Source: Ralstonia sp. UNC404CL21Col
GTDB lineage: Bacteria; Pseudomonadota; Gammaproteobacteria; Burkholderiales; Burkholderiaceae
Reading direction: 5' to 3'
NCBI RefSeq assembly: GCF_000620465.1
Contig: NZ_JIBE01000004.1
Location: 1,054,001-1,118,000 of the forward strand
DNA length: 64,000 nucleotides
A program made the translations under genes and the position numbers. Numbering within the stretch: the stretch's first letter is position 1; each line of letters opens with the position of its first letter. The notes below the pieces were generated by a model. The model worked only from the letters and a program-made list of their open reading frames with translations. It was not told the origin of the DNA and did not search any database. This document shows, one piece after another, positions 8,925 to 17,456 of this stretch.

Positions 8925-10067
8925 TTAAAGGGTGCGGGCGATCAGTTCTTTCATGATCTCGTTGGTGCCGCCGTAGATCTGCTGCACGCGCGAATCGGCC
9001 CACGCGCGGGCGATGGGGTATTCCCACATGTAGCCATAGCCGCCGTGCAGCTGCACGCAGCGGTCCATCACCTTGAATTGCAGGTCGGTGGTCCAGTACT
9101 TGGCCATCGATGCGGTGGCGGCATCGAGCTTTCCAGCCAGCTTGAGCGCGATGCACTGGTCGACGAACACACGGCCGATCTGCACTTCGGTTTTCAGTTC
9201 TGCCAGCGTGTGGCGCGCGGTCTGAAAATCGAGGATGGATTTGCCGAAGGCCTGGCGCTCGCGCACGTAGCGCAGCGTCCAATCAAGCGCGCCCTCGGCC
9301 GAAGCGATGGCACCGATGGCGATCTGCAGGCGCTCCCACGGCAGTTCCTGCATCAGGTAGGCAAAACCGCGATGTTCCTCGCCGAGCAGGTTCGCGGCAG
9401 GCACGCGCACGTTGTCGAAGAACAGCTCCGCGGTGTCCTGCGCCTTCATGCCGACCTTCTTCAGGCGCTTGCCTTTGCTGAAGCCCTCCATGGTGGTGTC
9501 GACGACAAAGAGGCTCGTGCCCTTGGCGCCGCCCTCCGGCGTGGTACGCGCCACGACGATCACCACATCTGCGTGCCAGCCGTTGGTGATGAAGATCTTT
9601 GAGCCGTTGAGCACGTAGTGGCTGCCGTCGCTGCTCCGCGTGGCGGTGGTGCGCACGCCTTGCAGGTCGGAGCCGGCTCCAGGCTCGGTCATGGCAATCG
9701 CGCCGATCATCTCTGCGCTCGCCAGCTTGGGCAGGTAGTGCTGTTTCAGCGCCTCGCTGCCGTAGTGCAGCAGATACGGCGCGACGATTTCCGAGTGCAG
9801 GCCGAAGCCCAGGCCCGTGGCACCCGCGCGGGCAATCTCTTCGATCAGCACGGTGCTGTAGCGGATGTCGGCACCCGCGCCGCCGTAGGCCTCGGGCATG
9901 CTGGCGCAGTGGTAGCCGGCGGCGGCCGCCTTTTCCCAGATGGCGCGGTCGACGTAGCCCTGGTCCTCCCAGCGCTCGTGGTGGGGCAGGACTTCGGCGT
10001 CGATAAAGCGGCGGACGGATTCACGGAAGGCGTCGTGTTCAGCGTCGAACAGCGTGCGGGCAATCAT
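8925..10067 (-). CDS. Acyl-CoA dehydrogenase
   Basis: 380 aa, typical for this FAD enzyme of the first beta-oxidation step. Family motifs seen: an AMTEPGAGSD flavin-binding segment, FITNGWHAD, and the C-terminal IYGGTNEIMKE. The usual short-chain catalytic Glu (IYEGT) is Gly here; LPWERLQIA on the preceding helix fits the long-chain/isovaleryl type, where the base sits on that helix (family knowledge). ATG 10067 has GGAG upstream. The open frame continues to 10220, but that part overlaps the divergent regulator's start and has no family match. First gene of the operon; likely promoter in 10068-10155. Confidence 0.9.
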   Translation of the reverse strand: MIARTLFDAEHDAFRESVRRFIDAEVLPHHERWEDQGYVDRAIWEKAAAAGYHCASMPEAYGGAGADIRYSTVLIEEIARAGATGLGFGLHSEIVAPYLLHYGSEALKQHYLPKLASAEMIGAIAMTEPGAGSDLQGVRTTATRSSDGSHYVLNGSKIFITNGWHADVVIVVARTTPEGGAKGTSLFVVDTTMEGFSKGKRLKKVGMKAQDTAELFFDNVRVPAANLLGEEHRGFAYLMQELPWERLQIAIGAIASAEGALDWTLRYVRERQAFGKSILDFQTARHTLAELKTEVQIGRVFVDQCIALKLAGKLDAATASMAKYWTTDLQFKVMDRCVQLHGGYGYMWEYPIARAWADSRVQQIYGGTNEIMKELIARTL

Positions 10068-10155
10068 GGCGGCTCCAGAATGGGCGGCAGATGGGTTGCC
10101 GTATTTCAACAAGGCCGCGACAATTCCGGTTGATCTGGATCGCCACTTTATTGAT

Positions 10156-11175
10156 ATGAAGCGCCAGCCGAAAGCTGCCTCCAAACGCGCCGGTTTGCAC
10201 ACGCGGGCGCGCATTGCCATCCTGCTGCCGCCGCGCCTGTTTGCCGGTTACGTGTTTCTGACCCAGGAGATGTTGCTGGTGGCCGGCACCATGCAGGCGC
10301 GCAGCGTGGATGTGATGGGCAGCCGGCTCTTCGATATCGATGTGTTGTCAGCCGATGGGGCGGCCGTCCGAAGCTTTGGCGATATGCCCGTGCCTGCCAC
10401 CGCCGCGTTGACCGATGCGCCCTACGACGTCGTGATCGTGCCCGCACAGTTCGCCCCGGAGGCGACATTGGATGCGGAAGAAGCACGCCTCGCCGAGTGG
10501 CTGCGCAGGCGCTATGACGCTGGCGCCTTGGTCGTTGGCATGAACGCGGCGCCGCTGTTCGCCAAGGCTGGGTTGCTGGATGGTTGTAGAGCGACGGGGC
10601 TGGCGAGCGAGCGCGCCTGGTTTGCACGGCATTTTCCCGACGTGCATTACACGCCCGACCGGCCGCTTGCGGTGGATGGCCGCATCATCACTGTCAGCGG
10701 CATCAACCCAGCCGTGGACGCCTGCGCGTACGTCATCGATCACTGCCGCGGGGCGGGCGCATCGCGGCGGATGCTGCGCACGGCGCTCACGCAATCCCTG
10801 CCGTCATACGAACACATGGCCGTATGGACGGCGCAGTTCAAGCGCCACGGCGATGCCGCCATGCTCGCCATCCAGGAAATGGTGGAGCGGGAACTGGAAT
10901 CGCCGCCTGCATTGGCCGAGCTGGCCGCCCAGGCAGCGATGAGCGAGCGGACCTTGACGCGCCGTTTTGCTGCCGCCACCGGCAGCAACCTGCGGCGTTA
11001 CGTGGCGGCGCTGCGATTGGAGCTGGCGGCGTTTCTGCTGCGCACGGGCCGACTGCCGCTCGATCACATTGCCGACGAATGCGGCTACGGCAGTGTCAGC
11101 GCACTCAGCCGCGCGTTCTCTGCCGGCCACGGTTGCAGCCCCTTGCAATACCGGGCGCAACAGCGCACGCGCTGA
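10156..11175 (+). CDS. GlxA-family transcriptional regulator (DJ-1/PfpI-like domain + AraC HTH)
   Basis: 339 aa. The N-terminal two thirds is a DJ-1/PfpI amidotransferase-like ligand domain (ARIAILLPPRLFAGYVF... DVVIVP). The C-terminal ~100 residues hold two AraC helix-turn-helix motifs (LAELAAQAAMSERTLTRRFAAATG and IADECGYGSVSALSRAFSAGHGCSPLQYR). It is divergent from the acyl-CoA dehydrogenase operon across 88 bases, so control of that operon is plausible but unproven. ATG 10156 was chosen over an in-frame codon at 10054 that lies inside the divergent gene; its Shine-Dalgarno is weak, so the start is uncertain. Confidence 0.8.
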   Translation: MKRQPKAASKRAGLHTRARIAILLPPRLFAGYVFLTQEMLLVAGTMQARSVDVMGSRLFDIDVLSADGAAVRSFGDMPVPATAALTDAPYDVVIVPAQFAPEATLDAEEARLAEWLRRRYDAGALVVGMNAAPLFAKAGLLDGCRATGLASERAWFARHFPDVHYTPDRPLAVDGRIITVSGINPAVDACAYVIDHCRGAGASRRMLRTALTQSLPSYEHMAVWTAQFKRHGDAAMLAIQEMVERELESPPALAELAAQAAMSERTLTRRFAAATGSNLRRYVAALRLELAAFLLRTGRLPLDHIADECGYGSVSALSRAFSAGHGCSPLQYRAQQRTR

Positions 11176-11179
11176 AGCG

Positions 11180-11314
11180 TCACGGACGCAACAAATCGAA
11201 ACCAGCCAGCAACACCACACCCGAGAGCGCGGTCAGCGGCAGCGAATGTTGGCCAAAGTACAGCAACGCAGCGGCCAGCCAACTGGCCGCGAAGAAAGCG
11301 CTCATGCGGTTCAT
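11180..11314 (-). CDS. Small hydrophobic protein, 44 aa
   Basis: A 44-residue frame with a good ribosome-binding site (AGGTGA four bases before ATG 11314) and a composition that would form two short membrane helices (SAFFAASWLAAALLYF and LPLTALSGVVLLAGFDLL). It lies 47 bases downstream of the tautomerase gene on the same strand and could be its last cistron. No family was recognised. The combination of start site and hydrophobicity supports a real gene, but its length leaves doubt. Confidence 0.5.
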   Translation of the reverse strand: MNRMSAFFAASWLAAALLYFGQHSLPLTALSGVVLLAGFDLLRP

Positions 11315-11361
11315 GATGTCACCTGATCGTTGTTGGGTTGGGAGCGATGCGGCCGGCACAT

Positions 11362-11754
11362 TTACGCGTGCTGGTAGCGGTATTCCTGCGTCTTGCCGCC
11401 GTAGCCGTAAGCTGCGGCGCGAACGTCCTGCACATAGATATAGCTCTCTTCGTGCAGATTGCCGAGCAGCTCGGCAAACGCCGTGAATGCCTCGGCGATG
11501 TACTGCGCCTTTTCCGCCTTGGTATTCGTTTCGTCCGTCACCTTGATGTCGAAATAGACGCTGTTCTTGCCTTGCGCGACCAGCGTCTGCCCGCCGACGA
11601 TCCAGTCTTCCGGGTCGACATAGTCGATGGCAATGGCCGTGACCTTCGGGTCCTTGCCCAGGATGCGGGAGGTGAGTTCCAGCAAGGTGCTGGCGATCTT
11701 CTGCGTCATTTCTGCAGAACGTTTGGCGCTGACTTTGACGTTGAGGATGGGCAT
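11362..11754 (-). CDS. Tautomerase-family protein (4-oxalocrotonate tautomerase superfamily)
   Basis: 130 aa. It begins MPILNVKVSAKRS, placing the catalytic proline directly after the initiator Met, as in all active tautomerases. At about twice the length of the 62-residue 4-OT subunit, it resembles the longer single-chain type. GGAG lies seven bases upstream of ATG 11754. A MarR-type gene is immediately upstream in the same direction (55-base gap), suggesting regulation by a phenolic or quinone-like inducer. Substrate unknown. Confidence 0.8.
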   Translation of the reverse strand: MPILNVKVSAKRSAEMTQKIASTLLELTSRILGKDPKVTAIAIDYVDPEDWIVGGQTLVAQGKNSVYFDIKVTDETNTKAEKAQYIAEAFTAFAELLGNLHEESYIYVQDVRAAAYGYGGKTQEYRYQHA

Positions 11755-11809
11755 GATGGTTTCTCCTATTAGTTAGCAATGCAACTACATGGCCAAAAAA
11801 AATGGACGC

Positions 11810-12226
11810 TCATGTCAGGGTAGAGCGCACACCTCGGATCTTCGTCACCGTATCGGTGAATTCGGTACTGCCCAGCACGCGCTTCAACCTTGCGGTGACG
11901 GCGCCGCTGGCCTCGTTCAACGCCGCACCGATCTTGACGGCTTCCGGCGTCGGGAAAATGGCGGTCTCGCGGCCGTCGGCTTCCGTCTTGCGACGTTCGA
12001 TCAGGCCCTTGCTTTCCAGCCCATCCAGCGCGCGCGTTGCCGTGGGGCGCGTGACCGACATCGCTTCCGACAACTCGCTTTGCAGCATGCCCGGGCGGTC
12101 GACGATCGCACGGAGCATGAAGCCTTGCGGCGGCGTGAGATCGAACGGCGCAAAGGCGTCTGCCCAGACGCGGTCGAGCTTACGGGCCAGGGCGGTGGTG
12201 TTGAAGTAGAGGCAGTGGTCGAACAT
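11810..12226 (-). CDS. MarR-family transcriptional regulator
   Basis: 138 aa, the usual MarR length. The winged helix is clear: GMLQSELSEAMSVTRPTATRALDGLESKGLIERRKTEADGRE, with the DGR wing motif. It is co-directional with the tautomerase gene and probably co-transcribed with it. No strong Shine-Dalgarno precedes ATG 12226. Upstream lies the 600-bp repeat region, so its promoter should fall in 12227-12270. Confidence 0.85.
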   Translation of the reverse strand: MFDHCLYFNTTALARKLDRVWADAFAPFDLTPPQGFMLRAIVDRPGMLQSELSEAMSVTRPTATRALDGLESKGLIERRKTEADGRETAIFPTPEAVKIGAALNEASGAVTARLKRVLGSTEFTDTVTKIRGVRSTLT

Positions 12227-12388
12227 GGTGAGGTGGATGGTAGGGGATGATGGTTAGATATGCAACTTGTTTTTTTGTGTGTTGGTGGTCCACCTTTGTT
12301 TCGTTCCCTGCCGGGACCGACCTACTTTTCTTTGTCTTGCCAAAGAAAAGTAGGCAAAAGAAAGGCGCGCCCGAGATGGCGAAAGATT

Positions 12389-12482
12389 CCTTGGATTTGT
12401 GTCGCGGGAAGGGAGGGGAGGCAAACTCGCTGCGCTCAGACAAGCCTCCCCTCTTTATCCTTCCCGCAACAAAAATCCAAGG
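12389..12482. repeat. Inner hairpin, left arm
   Basis: CCTTGGATTT and GCGGGAAGG pair with CCTTCCCGC and AAATCCAAGG; a second inner stem GGGGAGGC / GCCTCCCC encloses the loop. Confidence 0.7.
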
Positions 12483-12503
12483 CGCCATCTAGGGCTCAAC
12501 GTC

Positions 12504-12537
12504 AAAAGAAAAAGGCCAACCCATCGCGCGGTTGGCC
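12504..12537 (-). terminator. Intrinsic terminator-like hairpin at the centre of the palindrome
   Basis: GGCCAAC (12514-12520) pairs with GTTGGCC (12531-12537) across a 10-base loop. Read on the minus strand it is followed by TTTTTCTTTT, a textbook intrinsic terminator for transcripts coming from the TonB-receptor gene. On the plus strand a shorter TTT follows. Confidence 0.6.
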
Positions 12538-12603
12538 TTTGTCGTTTGGGCTTGCGCCCAGGGTGTTTGGCTTTGTCCTTTGACTTTCCTGCCCTAGATG
12601 GCG

Positions 12604-12697
12604 CCTTGAATTTCTGTAAGCGGGCGGAAAAAGGAAGGAGGCTTGTCTGAGCGAAGCGAGTTTGCCTCCTTCCCCGCACGGTTACAGAAATTCAAGG
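12604..12697. repeat. Inner hairpin, right arm
   Basis: CCTTGAATTTCTGTAA pairs with TTACAGAAATTCAAGG, and GGAAGGAGGC with the inner GCCTCCTTCC. It mirrors the left hairpin in inverted orientation. Confidence 0.7.
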
Positions 12698-12837
12698 GAT
12701 GGGTCGCCATCTCGGGCGCGCATTTCTTTGCTTACTTTCTTTGGGCAAGACCAAAGAAAGTGAGTCAGCCCCGGCAGGGGATGAAACAAGGGGCGCACCA
12801 ACAACACCAGAACAAAAACAAAAGCAAAAACAAAAAA

Positions 12838-15024
12838 TCAAAAATAAACCGTAGCACTAGCCCTAAACGTCCGAGGCGCCCCCTGCACCAGAATGAACCC
12901 CCAACTCGGCAACCAGTACTTCTCATTCGTCAGGTTGTCGACGTTGAACCGCAGCGTCACCGGCTTGCCGCCCACCTTGGTCGAATACCGCGCCCCCACA
13001 TCAAACGTGTGATACCCCGGCACGATGTTGCTGTTGTCGGCTTCAAGCGCCGAGTTGCCGACGTACTGCCCACCTGCCGACAGCACGAGCCCAGGCACCG
13101 GCGGCACGGCATATTCCACATAGGCCGTCGCCTTGAAGCGTGGCGACCCGTAGGCGCGCTTGCCCAGCACGGAGGCATCGGACTCCGTGTTCTCGGAATT
13201 CATGAACAGCACCCCGCCCAGCAGCGTCCAGTCACGCGCGAGCTTGCCGCGCGCGCTGAGTTCGAGCCCGCGATAACGCGTCATGCCGTCTTGCGTATAG
13301 ACGTTGTCCGGCCGCAGATACGCCAGCCCGCGCTGCACCTGGAACAGCGCCGCGCCGAATGTCCAGTCGTGCAGTTCAGCCTTGGCGCCCACCTCGATCT
13401 GCTTGCTCTTGAGCGGCCCGAATACCGTGCCGGCGTTGAGCGCGGTGATCGGTGCGGTGGCGCCAGCTTCAAGCGATTCCACATAGCTGGTGTACAGCGT
13501 CACCGGCTGCACGGGTTTGAACATGAGCGCCAGCGTGGGCGTGATCGGCTCGCGCGTGTATTTGGCCGAGGTGCTGCCGTCGGTGTTGTAGCCGGTCTGG
13601 TTGAAACGCGTATAGCGCAACCCGCCCAGCACCGACCAGTGCTCGTTGAACTTGGCCGTGTCGCTCGCAAAGACGGACGTCTGGTCGATCCGGGACGTGC
13701 GAGCCAGACCGTCGGACGCGGGCACCCGCATCGGTGTCGCCCCCGACGACACGAACGCCGACGTGTCGTACAGGTTGCCCGTGCCGAGCAGCGTGGAAGC
13801 AAAACCGCCCGTGGCTTGCGTGAGACTCTGCCACGAGGTGCCGAAGACGAGTTCATGTTCGATCGGGCCTGTGCGCACCTTGCCGTTGGCCATCACCTGC
13901 GCCTGGCTGTATTGGTAGCGCTGGTACGAGCTGTACTGCAGCTCGCTGAAGTTGCCCGCGTTGTCCGTCAGCTGGATCGCGCTGTCGGCATTGCCCCGGT
14001 TCTGCTGCGTGTAGCGATAGGCGGCGCGCACGTTCCAATCTGGGGTGGCGGCCCAGTTCAGTTCGGTGCCGACGGATTTGATCTCGGTCTCGTAATACGA
14101 GCCTCGTGATGACACACGCTGACTGCCGTCAATGGCGCGCGGCGTGCGCACGAACTCCGTGACCGGCACACCAAAATCCTGGCCGGGGATGATGCCGTAG
14201 TAGGCGCCCTGCACGTTGCGCTGCATGTACAGGCCGTCGAACGACCACTGCAGATCGGGCGTGATGCGCGCATCGAGTGCGAGCGATGCGGAGTCGCGCT
14301 TGATATGGCCACCGTCGACAAAGGTGTCGCCCTCTTCATGCACCACACCCAGGCGCGCGCCCAGGGCCTTGGTGGGGCCGAAGCGTCCGCCCACATCGAG
14401 CGATTCCTTGAGCGTGCCGCCGCTGGTAAAGCCGAACGTGGCGCTGCCGCCAAAGGTGTTGGTCGGGCGTTTGGTCACGAAATTGGCGATGCCGCCCGGC
14501 GTGCCGAAGCCATACATGAAACCCGATAACCCCTTGAGCAGCTCCACGCGTTCGAAGTGTTCGAGCGGCACATCGCTGCCCCAGTTGGGGACGGCCAGAC
14601 CGTCGACCTTGTAGCCCTCCAGCAGGTCGAGCTGCAAGCCGCGGATCGTGATGTTCGACGCCTCGCCGATGTAGCCGTCGTTGTTGGCCGTAACCGCCGG
14701 ATCGCCCTTGAAAACCTCGCCGATCGTCTGTGCCTGACGGTTCTGGATCAGCTCCTGCGTGGCAACGTTGATGGTGAACGGCGTATCGAGCACGGCCTTG
14801 TCGCCCAGTGCGCCGGTGCTGGCCTGCTTCGCACCATAGGCCGCCGATTTGCCTGCGGTGACTTGCGTGGCGGGCAGGTCGACCTGCGTGGTGCTCTGCT
14901 GCGCGTGGGCCGACGCGCCTGCGCCGATGGCAGCAAAAGCCAGTGCGAGCCTGCGTACCAGCGGCGTTGGGCGAAGGCGGTTGATGGAACGGCGTGAAGC
15001 GGGTGGTAAAGCAGCGACTCGCAT
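12838..15024 (-). CDS. TonB-dependent siderophore receptor
   Basis: 728 aa. An N-terminal signal peptide (hydrophobic LALAFAAIGAGASA, cleavage near AHA-QQ) is followed by the plug domain (TIGEVFKGDPAVTANNDGYIGEASNITIRGLQL... LKGLSGFMYGFGTPGGIANFVTKRPT) and a ~550-residue beta barrel. The barrel ends in Phe (ASATVYF), the outer-membrane insertion signature. It imports a ferric siderophore using TonB energy; the ligand cannot be read. Last gene of a Fur-box-headed operon with three inner-membrane genes, 117 bases behind the PepSY gene. Its transcript should end at the terminator in the adjoining palindrome. Confidence 0.9.
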   Translation of the reverse strand: MRVAALPPASRRSINRLRPTPLVRRLALAFAAIGAGASAHAQQSTTQVDLPATQVTAGKSAAYGAKQASTGALGDKAVLDTPFTINVATQELIQNRQAQTIGEVFKGDPAVTANNDGYIGEASNITIRGLQLDLLEGYKVDGLAVPNWGSDVPLEHFERVELLKGLSGFMYGFGTPGGIANFVTKRPTNTFGGSATFGFTSGGTLKESLDVGGRFGPTKALGARLGVVHEEGDTFVDGGHIKRDSASLALDARITPDLQWSFDGLYMQRNVQGAYYGIIPGQDFGVPVTEFVRTPRAIDGSQRVSSRGSYYETEIKSVGTELNWAATPDWNVRAAYRYTQQNRGNADSAIQLTDNAGNFSELQYSSYQRYQYSQAQVMANGKVRTGPIEHELVFGTSWQSLTQATGGFASTLLGTGNLYDTSAFVSSGATPMRVPASDGLARTSRIDQTSVFASDTAKFNEHWSVLGGLRYTRFNQTGYNTDGSTSAKYTREPITPTLALMFKPVQPVTLYTSYVESLEAGATAPITALNAGTVFGPLKSKQIEVGAKAELHDWTFGAALFQVQRGLAYLRPDNVYTQDGMTRYRGLELSARGKLARDWTLLGGVLFMNSENTESDASVLGKRAYGSPRFKATAYVEYAVPPVPGLVLSAGGQYVGNSALEADNSNIVPGYHTFDVGARYSTKVGGKPVTLRFNVDNLTNEKYWLPSWGFILVQGAPRTFRASATVYF

Positions 15025-15141
15025 GATCAGCTCCCCTGAATCAATGTTGTGTGCAGGCGTGCGCAGTCGCGTGCGTGCCGGCGAGCGGCATGCGCGAGTC
15101 CTGTGCGGGTGGTTGTGGCTTCTTGGTGGCGGCGTGTAGAG

Positions 15142-16764
15142 CTATGGCTCTCTGGCGACGCTCGGATGCAGGTCGTTGCCGACGCGCGATTCGCGCACCG
15201 GCATGGCCCAGACGGAATCGGGCGCACCCTGGCGCGCCCGGCGCAGCGTCGCCCGTGCGAGGCCGACAAAGCCGCACGCGAGCGCCAGTGCGCCCAGGTC
15301 GAAACCGGCCACCATCCAGTCGCCGCGCGCCATCGTGCGCAGCAGGTGGTCGCCGGTCACGACGGCGTTGGTGACGGGCGCAAGCACCGCCGCGATGGCG
15401 GCGGCGCTCAGCAGTTCGACGGCGCCGCGTGCGGGCGGCCGCAGCATCGCCCACGCAATCGCTGCGAAGAACACGGTGTAGTACGTCACGCCCGCCGAGC
15501 GCTCCGGCCACAGCAGCGCCGCTGGGAACGTCGCCATCACGCCGACGCAGCATCCGATGCACACGCCAACCGTGGCGCGGGCCAGCAGTTGATGCAGACG
15601 CGGTTGTTCGGCCTTGCGCTGCTTGCGGCGCGATTCGATCCACAGCAGGTTGCCCGAGTAGAAGACGAAGGCCCCCGCGAGGCCCATCACCAGATAGGCG
15701 AGACGCAAGGCGATGTCACCGTAACTGCCGAAGTGCAAGCCGTAGACGAGGCTGTAGAGGGCGTGATTGGTGTCGCGCGCATCGGGCGTCTGGTTGCCGA
15801 CGAGCTTGCCGCTGTTGGGCTGGTCGGCCGCCGCGTGAATTGCCACCGAGCCGTAGTCGCCGACCGCGCGTGTGCTGCTGCCGCGTAGTTCCGCCACGGC
15901 ATTCGCATCGCCAATCTGCTGGTAGTGGATCGACTTGACGGTGAAGTTCGGGCCGGCCGCCTCGCGTGCACGGGCCAGCAGCTGCTCGGCCGGCAGCATG
16001 GGCGCGGCGTGCTTGGCGGCCACCACCGTGCCCGCCGCCGTGGTGACACGCGGCACCGCGTCGAACAGCTTGCCGTTGAGCGCCACGGTGTTGAACACGG
16101 TCATCAGCACGATGCTCAGACACAGCACCGGCGCGGTGATCGCAAAGATCAGGTGGAAGGGCAGGCTGAACAGTCCGAGCACGTTGTGCATGTCCATCCA
16201 GAAGCGCTTGAGATTGCGCCCCGGGCGCACGGCCAGCAGATCCTTCTTCAGGCGCGGCAGGTGCAGCAGCACGCCCGAAATAAGCGCCACGCCATAGAGC
16301 ACCGAGATCACGCCCATGAAGTACATGCCCGGCTCCTCCAGCCCCAGCGAGTAGTGCAGCCGGTTCAGGAAATTGGCCAGCTCGCCCTTGGAGGGTTCGA
16401 TCGACAGGTCTTTCGGCGAGGTCTTGCCGGCCGCCAGCCCACTGCCGGTCGTCATTTGCCAATCGCCCTTGCTGTTCTGCCAATACGCAGAGAATTCCGG
16501 CTCGCCCTCGTTCGGGAAGATGACGTACGCGCTGGCCGCCGCGGCCGGATGCGTGCGCACCAGCGCGTTCACGAAGTGGTCGATATCGGCAGGCGTGGTG
16601 GCAACGGCCGCATGGTCGGCGCGCAGCGGGTTCTGCCACGCATGCAGCTCTTCATGGAATACGGTGAGCGCACCGGCAAAGAACGCGATGAACAGCGCCC
16701 AGCCCGCCATCAGGCCCACCCAGGTATGCAGCGTCTGATACAGACGTAAGGTCGTCGATTTCAT
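15142..16764 (-). CDS. PepSY-associated TM helix protein (iron-regulated inner-membrane protein)
   Basis: 540 aa. An N-terminal helix (LHTWVGLMAGWALFIAFFAGALTVFHEEL) and several further helices flank PepSY-type periplasmic segments; total five to eight TM segments. Relatives accompany ferric-siderophore receptors and are thought to reduce or release siderophore iron at the inner membrane. ATG 16764 lies seven bases after the stop of the preceding DUF3649 gene, so the two are surely co-transcribed. Iron reductase activity is inferred from family and context only. Confidence 0.85.
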   Translation of the reverse strand: MKSTTLRLYQTLHTWVGLMAGWALFIAFFAGALTVFHEELHAWQNPLRADHAAVATTPADIDHFVNALVRTHPAAAASAYVIFPNEGEPEFSAYWQNSKGDWQMTTGSGLAAGKTSPKDLSIEPSKGELANFLNRLHYSLGLEEPGMYFMGVISVLYGVALISGVLLHLPRLKKDLLAVRPGRNLKRFWMDMHNVLGLFSLPFHLIFAITAPVLCLSIVLMTVFNTVALNGKLFDAVPRVTTAAGTVVAAKHAAPMLPAEQLLARAREAAGPNFTVKSIHYQQIGDANAVAELRGSSTRAVGDYGSVAIHAAADQPNSGKLVGNQTPDARDTNHALYSLVYGLHFGSYGDIALRLAYLVMGLAGAFVFYSGNLLWIESRRKQRKAEQPRLHQLLARATVGVCIGCCVGVMATFPAALLWPERSAGVTYYTVFFAAIAWAMLRPPARGAVELLSAAAIAAVLAPVTNAVVTGDHLLRTMARGDWMVAGFDLGALALACGFVGLARATLRRARQGAPDSVWAMPVRESRVGNDLHPSVAREP

Positions 16765-16771
16765 GGCGAGG

Positions 16772-17038
16772 TCAGGCCACCATCAGGCGCGGCAGCCACA
16801 GCACGCCGAATGACACGGCATTGGCGGCCGCGAGCACGCCCCACGCGCGGGCGCTGGTCGGAAACAACACGCTCACGCTGATGATCACCGCCCACAGCGG
16901 CAGGCAGACGAGCAGTGCCCCGATGACACCGCTTTCCCAGCCCCCCGGCAGCCAGAGGATCGCCAGCGTGCACAGCGCAATCGACAGCGGCAGCCCCAGC
17001 ACGGTACCGGCCAGCCACTTGGTGCCCATGCCGCTCAT
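16772..17038 (-). CDS. DUF3649-type small membrane protein
   Basis: 88 aa with three hydrophobic helices (WLAGTVLGLPLSIALCTLAILWL, IGALLVCLPLWAVIISVSVLF, WGVLAAANAVSFGVLWL). The ATG overlaps the stop of the upstream gene by four bases (TCAT on the plus strand at 17035-17038), so translation is coupled. Small proteins of this type occur between a DUF3325 gene and a PepSY gene in proteobacterial siderophore-receptor operons, as here. Function unknown. Confidence 0.75.
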   Translation of the reverse strand: MSGMGTKWLAGTVLGLPLSIALCTLAILWLPGGWESGVIGALLVCLPLWAVIISVSVLFPTSARAWGVLAAANAVSFGVLWLPRLMVA

Positions 17039-17319
17039 GACGGCGTCTCGCTGCTTGCGCGCCGTTGATGCGTCCACGCGCCCAACATGGGCCACAGCGA
17101 CAAGGCCCCCGTGACCACCAGCGCCACGGCGATAACCGCCCCTGCCCAGCCGAGCACATCGTTCCACAGCACCACGGCGATGACCGAGAGCACACCGGCG
17201 ATGCCGCACAGCAAGCGCCCGCGCAGGCGCGAGGCCGGTGCGAGCAACACTTGGTTGGGCGCGGCCGCATACAGGCAGCCCGCTGCAAGCAGCCCGAGCA
17301 GGAGGGCAATACCGTGCAT
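17035..17319 (-). CDS. DUF3325-type small membrane protein
   Basis: 94 aa, three predicted helices (GIALLLGLLAAGCLYAA, GIAGVLSVIAVVLW, AGAVIAVALVVTGALSLWPML). First gene of the four-gene iron operon. An in-frame GTG exists at 17346, but that start would place the coding region against the Fur-box-like site, so ATG 17319 was chosen, though its Shine-Dalgarno is only GAG. The stop overlaps the DUF3649 start (ATGA). Role unknown; presence in siderophore operons is established for the family. Confidence 0.75.
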   Translation of the reverse strand: MHGIALLLGLLAAGCLYAAAPNQVLLAPASRLRGRLLCGIAGVLSVIAVVLWNDVLGWAGAVIAVALVVTGALSLWPMLGAWTHQRRASSETPS

Positions 17320-17350
17320 GGCAGTGCTCAATTTAACTAAGAACACAAAT

Positions 17351-17366
17351 GATAATGATTCGTATT
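17351..17366 (-). promoter_or_regulatory. Fur-box-like site upstream of iron operon
   Basis: GATAATGATTCGTATT matches the left half of the Fur consensus (GATAATGAT) perfectly and the right half partly (ATT). It lies 31 bases upstream of the first gene of the DUF3325-DUF3649-PepSY-TonB receptor operon, the right place for iron repression. Confidence 0.7.
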
Positions 17367-17456
17367 AAAAATACAAGACAAGGCAGCATGACCTCGTAAG
17401 CGAAGGGGAGATGGGAGGTGCATGCGCCGGCCGGATCGCCAACGCATGCCAGGTTG

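Larger units (their letters stand above)
12268..12800. repeat. Large nested inverted repeat (three-stem palindromic element)
   Basis: This 530-base stretch between the MarR and TonB-receptor genes is an imperfect inverted repeat centred near 12525. Outer arms match at, for example, CCCGAGATGGCG (12370-12381) and CGCCATCTCGGG (12705-12716), and at ACTTTTCTTTG / CAAAGAAAGTGA. Each arm contains its own hairpin (12389-12482 and 12604-12697), whose tips hold CTCGCTGCGCTCAGACAAG and its inverted counterpart. Divergence between arms is moderate, suggesting structure is conserved rather than sequence. No credible gene lies inside. It could be a dispersed intergenic repeat of the Ralstonia group. Confidence 0.75.

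Noticed and set aside
12268-12800. CRISPR array or insertion sequence in the repeat region
   Set aside because: Repeats are inverted rather than regularly spaced direct units, and there is no transposase frame.
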